A program made the translations under genes and the position numbers. Below, piece by piece: positions 1 through 6,229 of a stretch of 12,207 bases of DNA; position 1 is the stretch's first letter; each line of letters starts with the position of its first letter. Origin of the DNA: CAYNJG01 sp964397295 (GTDB lineage: Bacteria > Planctomycetota > Planctomycetia > Pirellulales > Pirellulaceae); assembly GCA_964397295.1 (NCBI GenBank), contig CAYNJG010000216.1:1-12207 (forward strand), written 5' to 3'. The notes beneath the pieces are model-generated. The model was not told where the DNA came from, searched no databases, and saw only the letters and a list, made by a program, of their open reading frames with translations.

Positions 1-548
1 AAACCGACTACGCAATGAACAGCGGTACCGGTGGACACAACTTGGGCCACTGGGGCGATGTAAACTGCATGGAAGAAGGTGGTGCGGACGCATGCGGTGT
101 TCCAGAGATGCCTAAGGACTTTGACGGCATTACTGCTCGACTTACCGAAGTTCGCATGAGCCAGATCAGTGACGGCACAAGCAAAACAATTCTGGTCGGT
201 GAGAAGTACATGAACCCACTGGAATACACGACGGGTGATTCATGCGTCGACAACAACTCGAATAGCCAAGGCTACGACTGGGACGTGAACCGTTGGTTCC
301 CCAAGCTCGAAACTTCAGCTACAAATCCGAATCCACAATTCCTAGGCTGGGAAGCTCGAAGGCCAAAGCGTGACACTCCAGGCTTGGGCAACTGCCGACA
401 AGAATTTGGTAGCCCACACGAAGCTGGATTCTATGCGTCATACTGTGACGGGCACGTAAGTGTCATTGCCTTTGATACGGACCCTGTCGTGTACGCTTCA
501 TTGGGTTCACGCAACGGTGCCGAAGCAGTAGCGGATACCACCAACTAA
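1..548 (+). CDS. DUF1559 (H-X9-DG) pseudopilin-like protein, 3' part
   Basis: The reading frame is open from base 3 at the window edge to the TAA at 546-548, so only the C-terminal ~181 residues are present and the start lies upstream. The fragment contains the pattern TDYAMNSGT and, near the end, SPHEAGFYASYCDGHV. In that segment His (codon 417) and Asp-Gly (codon 447) are separated by exactly nine residues, which is the H-X9-DG signature of the large planctomycete DUF1559 family. Family members normally carry a type IV prepilin-like N-terminal methylation segment and one N-terminal helix, which would be off the left edge. Five cysteines in the visible part could form extracytoplasmic disulphides (inference). 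The substrate and role of DUF1559 proteins are not established. Genes of this family are often followed by a small lipoprotein with a carboxypeptidase-regulatory-like domain, as is seen here 47 bases downstream. Confidence 0.92.
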   Translation, partial: TDYAMNSGTGGHNLGHWGDVNCMEEGGADACGVPEMPKDFDGITARLTEVRMSQISDGTSKTILVGEKYMNPLEYTTGDSCVDNNSNSQGYDWDVNRWFPKLETSATNPNPQFLGWEARRPKRDTPGLGNCRQEFGSPHEAGFYASYCDGHVSVIAFDTDPVVYASLGSRNGAEAVADTTN

Positions 549-595
549 ATCTAGGTATCCTCCGAAGGTTGTTCCTCCATTACTTGGTAAAAGCA

Positions 596-1222
596 ATGAT
601 GCGACGTGCGGTGAGACTGGGTATTTGCGTTCTTTTCGGTATCACTAGTTTTGCGATGCTCGGCTGTAACAGCCGGGCACCTGCAAGGCCCGAATTGTCG
701 CCGACCGAATCCGCAGCCAAAGCACTGGAACAATACGATTCAGACGGAGATGCCGCCATCAGCGAAGAAGAAGCTGAGGCGGCACCCGGTCTGGCTAAGG
801 CGTTCCCAAAGATTGACACCGACGGTGATGGCAAAGTTACCGCCAAAGAAATCGAAAAACGCATTGTCTACTATCAAACTGCTACGTCTTGGGTCATCAA
901 CGGAACTTGCGAAGTAACCTACAAACGCAAGCCGCTTGTGGGTGCTACCGTGACCTTTGAACCTGAAGAATTCCTTGGCTCATCGTTCCAAGCTTGCTCT
1001 GGCGTTACTGATTCCAGGGGCGAAGTTTTTATCTCCCGGCCAGGCAGCGAAACCAAGGGCATCTTTCTCGGTTTTTATCGCGTTCGAATCACGAAAGAAA
1101 AAGCGAACGGCGACGAAATGCTACCGGCCAGATACAACACCGAGACAGAACTTGGCTTCGAAGCGAATAACGACGTCCCGGACGACGCGAGTTACAACAA
1201 TCCGAAATTCGAGCTCAAATAG
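596..1222 (+). CDS. EF-hand and transthyretin-like domain lipoprotein
   Basis: A 208-residue protein if translation starts at ATG 596. A second ATG follows at 599, and an in-frame TTG at 569 would add nine residues, but no convincing Shine-Dalgarno marks any of them. The N-terminus has RR, a hydrophobic stretch and AMLGC (Cys24), a somewhat loose lipobox, so a lipid-anchored exported protein is likely. Two canonical 12-residue EF-hand loops follow: DSDGDAAISEEE (48-59) and DTDGDGKVTAKE (74-85), both with acidic residues at positions 1, 3, 5 and 12, so calcium binding is predicted. From about residue 100 the sequence resembles a carboxypeptidase-regulatory/transthyretin-like beta-sandwich (GTCEVTYKRKPLVGATVTF, then YRVRITK, LPARYN and a final FELK), as in the small lipoproteins that accompany DUF1559 genes. 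The specific ligand is unknown. Co-transcription with the upstream DUF1559 gene is inferred from the 47-base gap. Confidence 0.85.
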   Translation: MMRRAVRLGICVLFGITSFAMLGCNSRAPARPELSPTESAAKALEQYDSDGDAAISEEEAEAAPGLAKAFPKIDTDGDGKVTAKEIEKRIVYYQTATSWVINGTCEVTYKRKPLVGATVTFEPEEFLGSSFQACSGVTDSRGEVFISRPGSETKGIFLGFYRVRITKEKANGDEMLPARYNTETELGFEANNDVPDDASYNNPKFELK

Positions 1223-1224
1223 TC

Positions 1225-1259
1225 TTCCTGCGGTGTGTGTTCTTGATCACCCGCAAGAA
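1225..1259. terminator. Imperfect hairpin between convergent genes, possible terminator
   Basis: Three bases after the lipoprotein stop codon, TTCCTGCGGTG (1225-1235) can pair with CACCCGCAAGAA (1248-1259) across a 12-base loop. The stem has ten pairs, one mismatch and one bulged C. There is no U-tract on the + side, so it is not a textbook intrinsic terminator. Its position between two genes facing each other suggests a bidirectional transcription barrier or an mRNA 3'-end stabiliser. Confidence 0.4.
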
Positions 1260-1308
1260 ACCAACTAACTCGTCTAGCTCACGAAACCAACTAACTCGTC
1301 TAGCTCAC
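1257..1308. repeat. 26-bp perfect tandem duplication (2 copies)
   Basis: Bases 1257-1282 and 1283-1308 are identical 26-mers that begin GAAACCAACTAACTCG and end CTAGCTCAC. A third partial start (GAAACC) follows at 1309. The copy at 1283-1308 contains the TAG stop (minus strand, 1300-1302) and the last two codons of the hydrolase gene, and the copy at 1257-1282 is its downstream duplicate with a second in-register TAG. This looks like a recent slippage duplication at the 3' end of the gene. Confidence 0.9.
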
Positions 1309-1992
1309 GAAACCGGCTATCGCGTCCCATGCCTCAGACGGATGCGTTTGCAAAATCAAATGCGGACCATCTAACTGCTCGGTCTGCAATTGCACATTGC
1401 CAGCGGAAGCTACCTCTTCAATCGCCGTCAAACAGTGGGGCGGAACCATCCGATCTTGCTTGGCTTGAATGTAAAGCACGGGGCAACGGACTTGCGACAA
1501 CTCGTGGGTCGCATTGACTTGCATTGTTTGCCGCATACGTTTTGCGAGCGTGCCGGGAGGAGTTCGGCCAACGGCGTCGCGAATGTGGTCAATAAATTGA
1601 CGAGAACGTCCTCGACCAACCATCCAGAATTCTGCTGAAGATCTCGGCATCGGTAGTCGGAACAGAAGCGGCCACGGTACGCACTTCGCCGCCCAAGGTG
1701 TCGGTGGAGTTACGAACGTTGCCACAAGAACAAGATGCGTCACCACATCGGGTAAGTCTGCAGCAAGCTTGACAATCAACGGCCCCGAAAACGATTCCGC
1801 AATCAACACGCAAGGTTTGCTGTCAATGACGAGCGGTTTCATTCGTTCCAACAACTGATCGTAAGACCATTCAGAATCCAGCAACTCGTGCACCCGAACA
1901 TCGAAATGCTCAGGTGCACGCTGCTGAAACTCTTTCAACAGCAATGCATTTCCATGCATGCCGGGCAGCACGATTGCGCGAACGCGATCCAT
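1300..1992 (-). CDS. Alpha/beta hydrolase
   Basis: A 230-residue cytoplasmic protein with no signal peptide. The N-terminal strand and turn VLPGMHGN (8-15) fits an oxyanion-hole HG-type loop. The nucleophile elbow is AESFSG (65-70), a variant of GxSxG with Ser67 as the likely nucleophile and Ala replacing the first Gly. The acid is probably Asp180 in QAKQDRMVP and the base His211 in DGPHLIL, so the Ser-Asp-His triad is complete and in the correct order and spacing for a compact alpha/beta hydrolase. The substrate cannot be told from sequence; an esterase- or lipase-like activity is the generic expectation. The ATG at 1990-1992 lies two bases after the stop of the small gene at 1995-2273, which suggests translational coupling. 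The stop codon sits in a 26-bp tandem duplication. Confidence 0.85.
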   Translation of the reverse strand: MDRVRAIVLPGMHGNALLLKEFQQRAPEHFDVRVHELLDSEWSYDQLLERMKPLVIDSKPCVLIAESFSGPLIVKLAADLPDVVTHLVLVATFVTPPTPWAAKCVPWPLLFRLPMPRSSAEFWMVGRGRSRQFIDHIRDAVGRTPPGTLAKRMRQTMQVNATHELSQVRCPVLYIQAKQDRMVPPHCLTAIEEVASAGNVQLQTEQLDGPHLILQTHPSEAWDAIAGFVS

Positions 1993-1994
1993 AA

Positions 1995-2273
1995 CTATGC
2001 GGCAGCAGCTGTTGTCGTGGGATCAATATCCGCAAACAAGTTAGCTCGACGGAGCATTCTTCCTTGTTCATCGTAGAATTGAAGTATGCCAACATCCTTC
2101 AGCCACATGGCCAAAAGGTTAGCAACGCGATACGTACGAGCAATACAACGACCGTCTTCGATCATCGGTAGCTCGATAAGATCCTCAAGATCCTCATTCG
2201 TTAACTCAAAATAACGCTGGAACGATTGTTCCACGATCCAGCGTACCTCCGAAGTAGTCGGACTTACCAACAT
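1995..2273 (-). CDS. Small conserved-looking hypothetical protein
   Basis: I do not assign a function. The preferred start is the ATG at 2271-2273 (92 residues), because GGAGG at 2281-2285 on the minus strand lies seven bases upstream of it. A tandem ATG at 2274-2276 is four bases from the same site, and a longer 103-residue form from 2306 lacks such a site. The product is soluble with no signal peptide. It is acidic in the first half (LTNEDLEDLIELPMIEDGR) and continues into an amphipathic helical stretch with the hydrophobic run VANLLAMWLKDVGILQFYD. It ends in a low-complexity TTTAAAA tail. It sits immediately upstream of the alpha/beta hydrolase (2-base gap), so the two are very probably co-translated, and it may be a partner or regulator of that enzyme (inference). 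Confidence 0.7.
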   Translation of the reverse strand: MLVSPTTSEVRWIVEQSFQRYFELTNEDLEDLIELPMIEDGRCIARTYRVANLLAMWLKDVGILQFYDEQGRMLRRANLFADIDPTTTAAAA

Positions 2274-2280
2274 CATGCAA

Positions 2281-2285
2281 CCTCC
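2281..2285 (-). promoter_or_regulatory. Shine-Dalgarno site choosing the 2273 start
   Basis: The minus strand reads GGAGGTTGCATGATG here, a strong GGAGG core. It is seven bases from the ATG at 2273 and four from the ATG at 2276. It is the clearest ribosome-binding site in the window and argues against the longer open frame that starts at 2306. Confidence 0.65.
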
Positions 2286-2524
2286 ATGTTGCGGGCCATT
2301 GGTCATAGCACTCAGCGGGCATCCTTACCCAGTGAAGAATTCCAAAGTAATGACAGCATCCCGATCTACAAACACCAATCTTTTGCGTGACCATTTACAC
2401 GAATAGGTCGCGTCGCCCTGGCCAACTCGCATTGGACTATCCAGGAGCATAGAATTAGCAAACTGAAAAACATAAGACTCAGCCTTGACACACCTCTCTC
2501 GCCTCACACCCATCGGACCCTGCC
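2286..2524. promoter_or_regulatory. Divergent intergenic region
   Basis: About 240 bases separate the minus-strand small gene/hydrolase unit from the plus-strand serine hydrolase, so both promoters should lie here. A TTGACA occurs at 2485-2490, but no -10-like box follows at a normal distance, so I do not call a specific promoter. I see no strong hairpin or repeat in it. Confidence 0.4.
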
Positions 2525-3691
2525 ATGCCATTCCATCGATCTCTTCGAATTGTCGCGATCCTGCTCTTCGTTCTTGCTCAATCAGCTTTTGCACAAGAGC
2601 TCAAGACGAAGAAAAAAACGCCCCCCGTTATCGAAGAGATCAATGTAGCTATGCAGGAGTTCGTTGACTCCGGCGACATCAGCGGCGCGGTCACGCTCGT
2701 GAGCCACAAGGGAAAGATCATGCATCTCGGTGCGGTGGGCATGGCCGACATCGAAAAACAAAAACCCATGAAGCCTTCCAACTTGTTCGCGATCGCTTCC
2801 ATGACCAAGCCGATCGTGGCGACAGGCTTATTGATGCTGCAGGACGAGGGCAAGCTTTCCATCGATGACGAAGTAAAAAAATACATTCCCGGATTCGCAG
2901 ACCTCAAGCTGAAGGACGGAACACCCGTCGAGCGACCAATTACAATCCGCGATTGCATCACACACACTTCCGGGCTGGCTGGCAAACAGATCTTTGAAGA
3001 AGACACCTTAGAAGCAGGCGTAAATGCTCTGGCAATGCGACCACTCGCATTTCAACCTGGGGCAAAATGGCAATACAGCCCAGGTCTTAACGTTTGCGGG
3101 CGTGTGATCGAGGTTGTCTCAGGACAGCCACTGCAGACGTTCTTGCAGCAGCGAATCTTCACCCCGATGAAAATGAAGCAGACGACGTTCTTTCCTGGCG
3201 AAAAACAAATACGTCGCATTGTTACGCTCTACAACAAAAAGGATGGCAAGCTAGTCGTAGAGGAGGGCTTCCTTGGAAAACTCTCCGAAATAAAGGCGCC
3301 CAATCCGTCCGGTGGTCTGATTTCGTCAGCAAGAGACATGTGTCGCTTTTATCAGCTCATGATTCGCAAAGGCAAGTTTCAAAAGCAACAGCTTCTCACC
3401 GAGTCTGCGGTTGAACAAATGACGACCCCACAAACAGGAGAACTCAAAACCGGATTTACGCCTGGCAATGCCTGGGGACTGGGTTGGTGCATTGTCCGTG
3501 AACCGCAAGAGATTTCTGGGATGTTGTCCGCCGGGACGTTTGGCCATGGTGGCGCGTTTGGAACGCAAGGCTGGGTCGATCCGAAAACGAAAACAATCTA
3601 CGTGCTGATGATCCAGCGTAAGGGGATCCTAAATAGCGACAACTCGAAAATGCGGCGCAAATTTCAAGAAGTCGCCGCGTCAAAGATCTGA
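2525..3691 (+). CDS. Secreted serine hydrolase, class C beta-lactamase/PBP fold
   Basis: A 388-residue protein. Residues 1-23 form a Sec signal peptide (RSLRIVAILLFVLAQSAFA, likely cleaved before Gln24). The serine hydrolase signature S92-M-T-K95 (SxxK) provides the predicted acyl-ester nucleophile and its lysine. The second motif is Y184-S-P-G in place of the usual YxN, and HGG at 341-343 stands where KTG occurs in other clans, both typical of the esterase/D-aminopeptidase-like branch. THTSGL (146-151) and the FGHGGAFGTQGWVDP segment are also characteristic of the Pfam beta-lactamase family. In planctomycetes such exported enzymes are usually annotated as beta-lactamase-related serine hydrolases; the real substrate (ester, peptide or lactam) is unknown. 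There is no evidence that it confers drug resistance. It is transcribed alone, divergent from the hydrolase unit and convergent with the HD-GYP operon. Confidence 0.92.
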   Translation: MPFHRSLRIVAILLFVLAQSAFAQELKTKKKTPPVIEEINVAMQEFVDSGDISGAVTLVSHKGKIMHLGAVGMADIEKQKPMKPSNLFAIASMTKPIVATGLLMLQDEGKLSIDDEVKKYIPGFADLKLKDGTPVERPITIRDCITHTSGLAGKQIFEEDTLEAGVNALAMRPLAFQPGAKWQYSPGLNVCGRVIEVVSGQPLQTFLQQRIFTPMKMKQTTFFPGEKQIRRIVTLYNKKDGKLVVEEGFLGKLSEIKAPNPSGGLISSARDMCRFYQLMIRKGKFQKQQLLTESAVEQMTTPQTGELKTGFTPGNAWGLGWCIVREPQEISGMLSAGTFGHGGAFGTQGWVDPKTKTIYVLMIQRKGILNSDNSKMRRKFQEVAASKI

Positions 3692-3751
3692 TCTCACCCG
3701 CCAGCGATAAGCCTGTCGAATGCCGCCAAAACCGGGTGCGTTGTGTTCGGC

Positions 3752-3772
3752 ACTGCTGAACAAATCAGCAGT
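3752..3772. terminator. Hairpin between convergent genes, possible terminator
   Basis: ACTGCTGA (3752-3759) and TCAGCAGT (3765-3772) form a perfect 8-bp stem with a 5-base loop (ACAAA), about 60 bases after the serine hydrolase stop and 70 bases after the HD-GYP stop as read on the other strand. No T-tract follows on either strand, so an intrinsic terminator is only possible, not certain. Confidence 0.4.
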
Positions 3773-3774
3773 CA

Positions 3775-3806
3775 CCCAGATACCATCCTCTCTCTCCCAG
3801 ATACCA
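3775..3806. repeat. Short direct repeat, 11 bp twice
   Basis: CCCAGATACCA occurs at 3775-3785 and again at 3796-3806, separated by a pyrimidine-rich TCCTCTCTCT. It lies in the untranslated gap between two convergent genes, right after the hairpin, and may be a slippage product. No function is assigned. Confidence 0.6.
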
Positions 3807-3843
3807 ACCCTGACGCAGCACTAGAACTAGAAAGCTCGCTAGA

Positions 3844-5055
3844 TCAGTCCGCAAACTGGATCTGAATCGCAATCACGGCATTGATGTCGCTCAAGAATAC
3901 ATCGACGACTTTCTTGTCGAATTGCGTGCCACGTTGCTGGCGCAGAATGTCAAAGCATTCGTTTCGTGGCAGCGCCGCGCGAAAGGGACGCGTGCTGCTT
4001 AGTGCGTCGTACGCATCGGCGACGGCAGTAATTCGACCCTCAATCGGTATTTCTTGGCCAGTGAGCCCAAGAGGGTAACCACTACCATCCCAATGTTCGT
4101 GATGCGTTTGGGCGATGCGTGCGGCCATCTGCATGAGCTCGGAATCAGTTTCACCCAACAGTGCGTGCCCGTTGTCAGCATGTGCTCGTCGAGCATTCTC
4201 ATCGCCGCTCTCTTGTACGATTTTCCGTCCCATCGCACAGTGTTTTTGCATCGTTTGCTGTTCGCTGTCGTCCAATGCCGAGTCCTTTAGCAGAATTCGA
4301 TCAGGAACACCAAGCTTTCCAATATCGTGCAGTTGTGCAGCGAGTTCGATGCGACTAACGAACTGCTCGTCCAGCCCAAGCTGCTTTGCGATCCATGCGG
4401 AGTAAGCTCCGACCCGTCGCACGTGTTGGCCCGTTTCATCGTCACGCAGTTCCGCAGCCCGCGCTAAACAGAAAACAAGCTGTTGGTTTGACGATCTCAA
4501 ATCGAGCGTCCGAAACCCCAGTTCCTCTTGAAGACGTTTTTCGTGGTCCAGCATGTGCTGCTTGAACTGAGCGACTGAAATGACATTGCCGATTCGTGTG
4601 ACAAGCTCGAATGAGTCGAGGCAACTGGATATGAATTCGGTCGCACCAGCTTTCCACGCTTGCGATTTCATCTCAGCATCTGCGTCTTCGACTATTGCGA
4701 GAACTGGTAGTTCTCGTAGCTTGCCGTCAGCACGAATGGCTGAAAGAACATCTAAACCGGAAGGCGGTGCGTTTGCCATTTCCAGAACGACAACATCTGG
4801 CGACCATTTTCGGATAGCTGACATTGCCAAACCGAATGGAGATGGACAAAGATCCGCGTAACCGCCGAACTCCAAAGCAGACAATAGTTTGCCCTGGACT
4901 GCATCCCGAGCGACCACAGCGATTCGCGAGTTCACAACCTCAGGACCAATCGACGACTCGATCACCAAACGCTGTGCGTCCGACAGATTCGCATCTTCTT
5001 GCGGTAACACTACCTGAGGATCCGCTGCGACTTCAGTAACCAATTCTTCCATCAT
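3844..5055 (-). CDS. HD-GYP phosphodiesterase with degenerate receiver domain
   Basis: A 403-residue protein. Residues ~43-163 have the fold pattern of a response-regulator receiver, but the key positions are changed. The β1 acidic pair is A49-R50, the phospho-acceptor position is Glu92 (VVVLEMANAP) and the conserved Lys-Pro is Ser144-Cys145. Residues ~190-400 are an HD-GYP domain, predicted to hydrolyse cyclic-di-GMP. The visible metal and catalytic residues are H211, H243-D244 with K247 (LHDIGKLGVP), H272, H318-H319-E320 in HHEHWDGSGYP, and D347/D350 in VADAYDAL. Relative to the usual spacing there are about 20 extra residues between H272 and H318, carrying a second H..xG motif (H292...G296). 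The start ATG at 5055 is followed by a second ATG and has only a weak ribosome site. It lies 26 bases after the membrane receiver/Hpt-like gene, so the two probably form an operon. A Glu at the acceptor site could mimic phosphorylation (inference). Confidence 0.92.
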   Translation of the reverse strand: MMEELVTEVAADPQVVLPQEDANLSDAQRLVIESSIGPEVVNSRIAVVARDAVQGKLLSALEFGGYADLCPSPFGLAMSAIRKWSPDVVVLEMANAPPSGLDVLSAIRADGKLRELPVLAIVEDADAEMKSQAWKAGATEFISSCLDSFELVTRIGNVISVAQFKQHMLDHEKRLQEELGFRTLDLRSSNQQLVFCLARAAELRDDETGQHVRRVGAYSAWIAKQLGLDEQFVSRIELAAQLHDIGKLGVPDRILLKDSALDDSEQQTMQKHCAMGRKIVQESGDENARRAHADNGHALLGETDSELMQMAARIAQTHHEHWDGSGYPLGLTGQEIPIEGRITAVADAYDALSSTRPFRAALPRNECFDILRQQRGTQFDKKVVDVFLSDINAVIAIQIQFAD

Positions 5056-5081
5056 CGAAATCCGCGCGTGACGACCGCTTC

Positions 5082-6026
5082 CTACTTGGGAACCTTAAAA
5101 TGTTCGGTAGCGTGGCCGGACGATGCAAAATCTTGGGCTAGCGAGTTCAAGTCACCGATCGTGTCTCGGATTTCCATCAACTGACTGTCTTGGAGATCGT
5201 CGTCATGTAAGCTTGTTTCCAGTCGCTCAGCAATAACCGTCAGATCACGACTTCCTATCGACCGGCCGCAGTCACGCAACTTTTGTGCGATCACCGCGAG
5301 CTGTTCGAAGTCCTGAGATGAGAGCGCCTGGTCGAGAGCAACCAAATCTTCTTGAATCGTTGTCGAAGTGTCTACTTGCAATCGCTTCGGAATTGCGGCC
5401 CGCAGAATCTGTCTGACAGCTTCTAACTGCAAAGGTTGCAACAAGGAAAACTCGAAACGTTCGGCAGCGTCTTCTATTCCAATGGGACAAACCATTACGA
5501 TTGGTGACCGAATCCCCGACCGACGCAATAACTTCGCGACCCCTTCGCCACCAATGATGGGCAATTCAAGAGACATAAAAATGACATCGAAACGTTCGTT
5601 CAACCCACGATCCGCCGCACGGCTACCGTTGCCTTCTTCGGAAACTTCGAGCCCAAGCGATTCGAGTTGCTGCCGAAGCTGCTGACGCTCTGGCAATCGA
5701 TGATCGACAACAAGTGCACGCGATCCGGGAAACGTCGCACTACCAAATCCGATGTTCTGCGGATTCCGTGACTGAGCAGCTGCTTTGTTCCTACGAAACC
5801 ATGCAGCTCCAAGCAAAGCCGACAGCGAAAGAAGTGAAAGGGTCATAGCAACGTTACTCGACAGCAACTCGCTATTCAGCTCAACCGATACGGTACCAGC
5901 GGCACCTTCCGTTGGACGCACGAATAGCAGAAGCCAGAAGAATCCAGATGCTAAAACTACGGCAACCTGAACCGGAAAGAGTTCCGATGGATATCCGTTC
6001 GGTCGACGTCCTGGTCGAAATCGCAT
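5082..6026 (-). CDS. Membrane protein with degenerate receiver and Hpt-like domains
   Basis: A 314-residue protein from the ATG at 6026; an in-frame TTG at 6053 would add nine residues (numbering here uses that 323-residue form). Two membrane segments are visible at ~28-45 and ~68-86, followed by a receiver-like domain (~110-220) and a four-helix Hpt-like region (~230-310). The receiver keeps Asp117 of the acidic pair, but the acceptor position is Ser161 (FMSLELP, where MDxxMP is usual) and the conserved Lys is Gln206 (LLQPLQ). In the Hpt-like part, the canonical AHxLKGSA is AQKLRDCG, so the phospho-His is Gln257. There is no kinase or ATPase domain. The arrangement resembles the tail of a hybrid histidine kinase kept without catalysis. 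It probably acts as a membrane scaffold or sensor for the downstream HD-GYP protein (inference). The Hpt assignment is less certain than the receiver. Confidence 0.75.
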   Translation of the reverse strand: MRFRPGRRPNGYPSELFPVQVAVVLASGFFWLLLFVRPTEGAAGTVSVELNSELLSSNVAMTLSLLSLSALLGAAWFRRNKAAAQSRNPQNIGFGSATFPGSRALVVDHRLPERQQLRQQLESLGLEVSEEGNGSRAADRGLNERFDVIFMSLELPIIGGEGVAKLLRRSGIRSPIVMVCPIGIEDAAERFEFSLLQPLQLEAVRQILRAAIPKRLQVDTSTTIQEDLVALDQALSSQDFEQLAVIAQKLRDCGRSIGSRDLTVIAERLETSLHDDDLQDSQLMEIRDTIGDLNSLAQDFASSGHATEHFKVPK

Positions 6027-6229
6027 GAATGAGCTCGCAAGAATCAATTCCAATAACAGGATGTACCGCGCCGATAGCGCACGCGTGACCTAGCTGATAC
6101 CCAATTTGCGGAGAATCAGGCCGATATAGTTCTTTCGGCAACCGTTTCCTATCGTTTGAGTCGAATATTCAGCTACACGAATTACCGGATGCTGCGATAA
6201 TGATAGGCCCGCTCTCCCTTGCATCCACG
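6027..6229. promoter_or_regulatory. Divergent region between signalling and cytochrome operons
   Basis: Between the opposed starts at 6026 (minus) and 6230 (plus) there are ~200 bases that must contain both promoters. Two small symmetric elements are visible: GCCGA (6120-6124) with TCGGC (6135-6139) around a 10-base loop, and the palindrome GAATATTC at 6163-6170. Neither is distinctive enough to name an operator. Some of these bases would be coding if the longer alternative starts (TTG 6053, ATG 6200) are used. Confidence 0.4.

Noticed and set aside
1257..1314. Possible CRISPR-like repeat
   Set aside because: There are only two directly abutting copies with no spacers and no cas genes; it is a simple tandem duplication.
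2274..2306. Longer 103-residue form of the small gene
   Set aside because: The GGAGG ribosome site lies inside this extension and points to the ATG at 2273 (or 2276).
2485..2490. TTGACA as a -35 box for the serine hydrolase
   Set aside because: No -10-like hexamer lies 16-18 bases downstream, and the implied transcript start would fall almost on the start codon.
2578..3006. 142-codon open frame on the minus strand
   Set aside because: It lies wholly antisense to the serine hydrolase, whose family motifs are clear, and its own translation shows no recognisable domain.
2525..3691. Antibiotic-resistance beta-lactamase
   Set aside because: The SxxK serine is present, but the YSPG and HGG motifs and the context fit the broad esterase/peptidase-like branch. 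Nothing shows lactam hydrolysis.
6106..6130. TTGCGG...TATAGT as a promoter for the DUF1592 operon
   Set aside because: The spacer is only 13 bases, too short for a housekeeping-type promoter.
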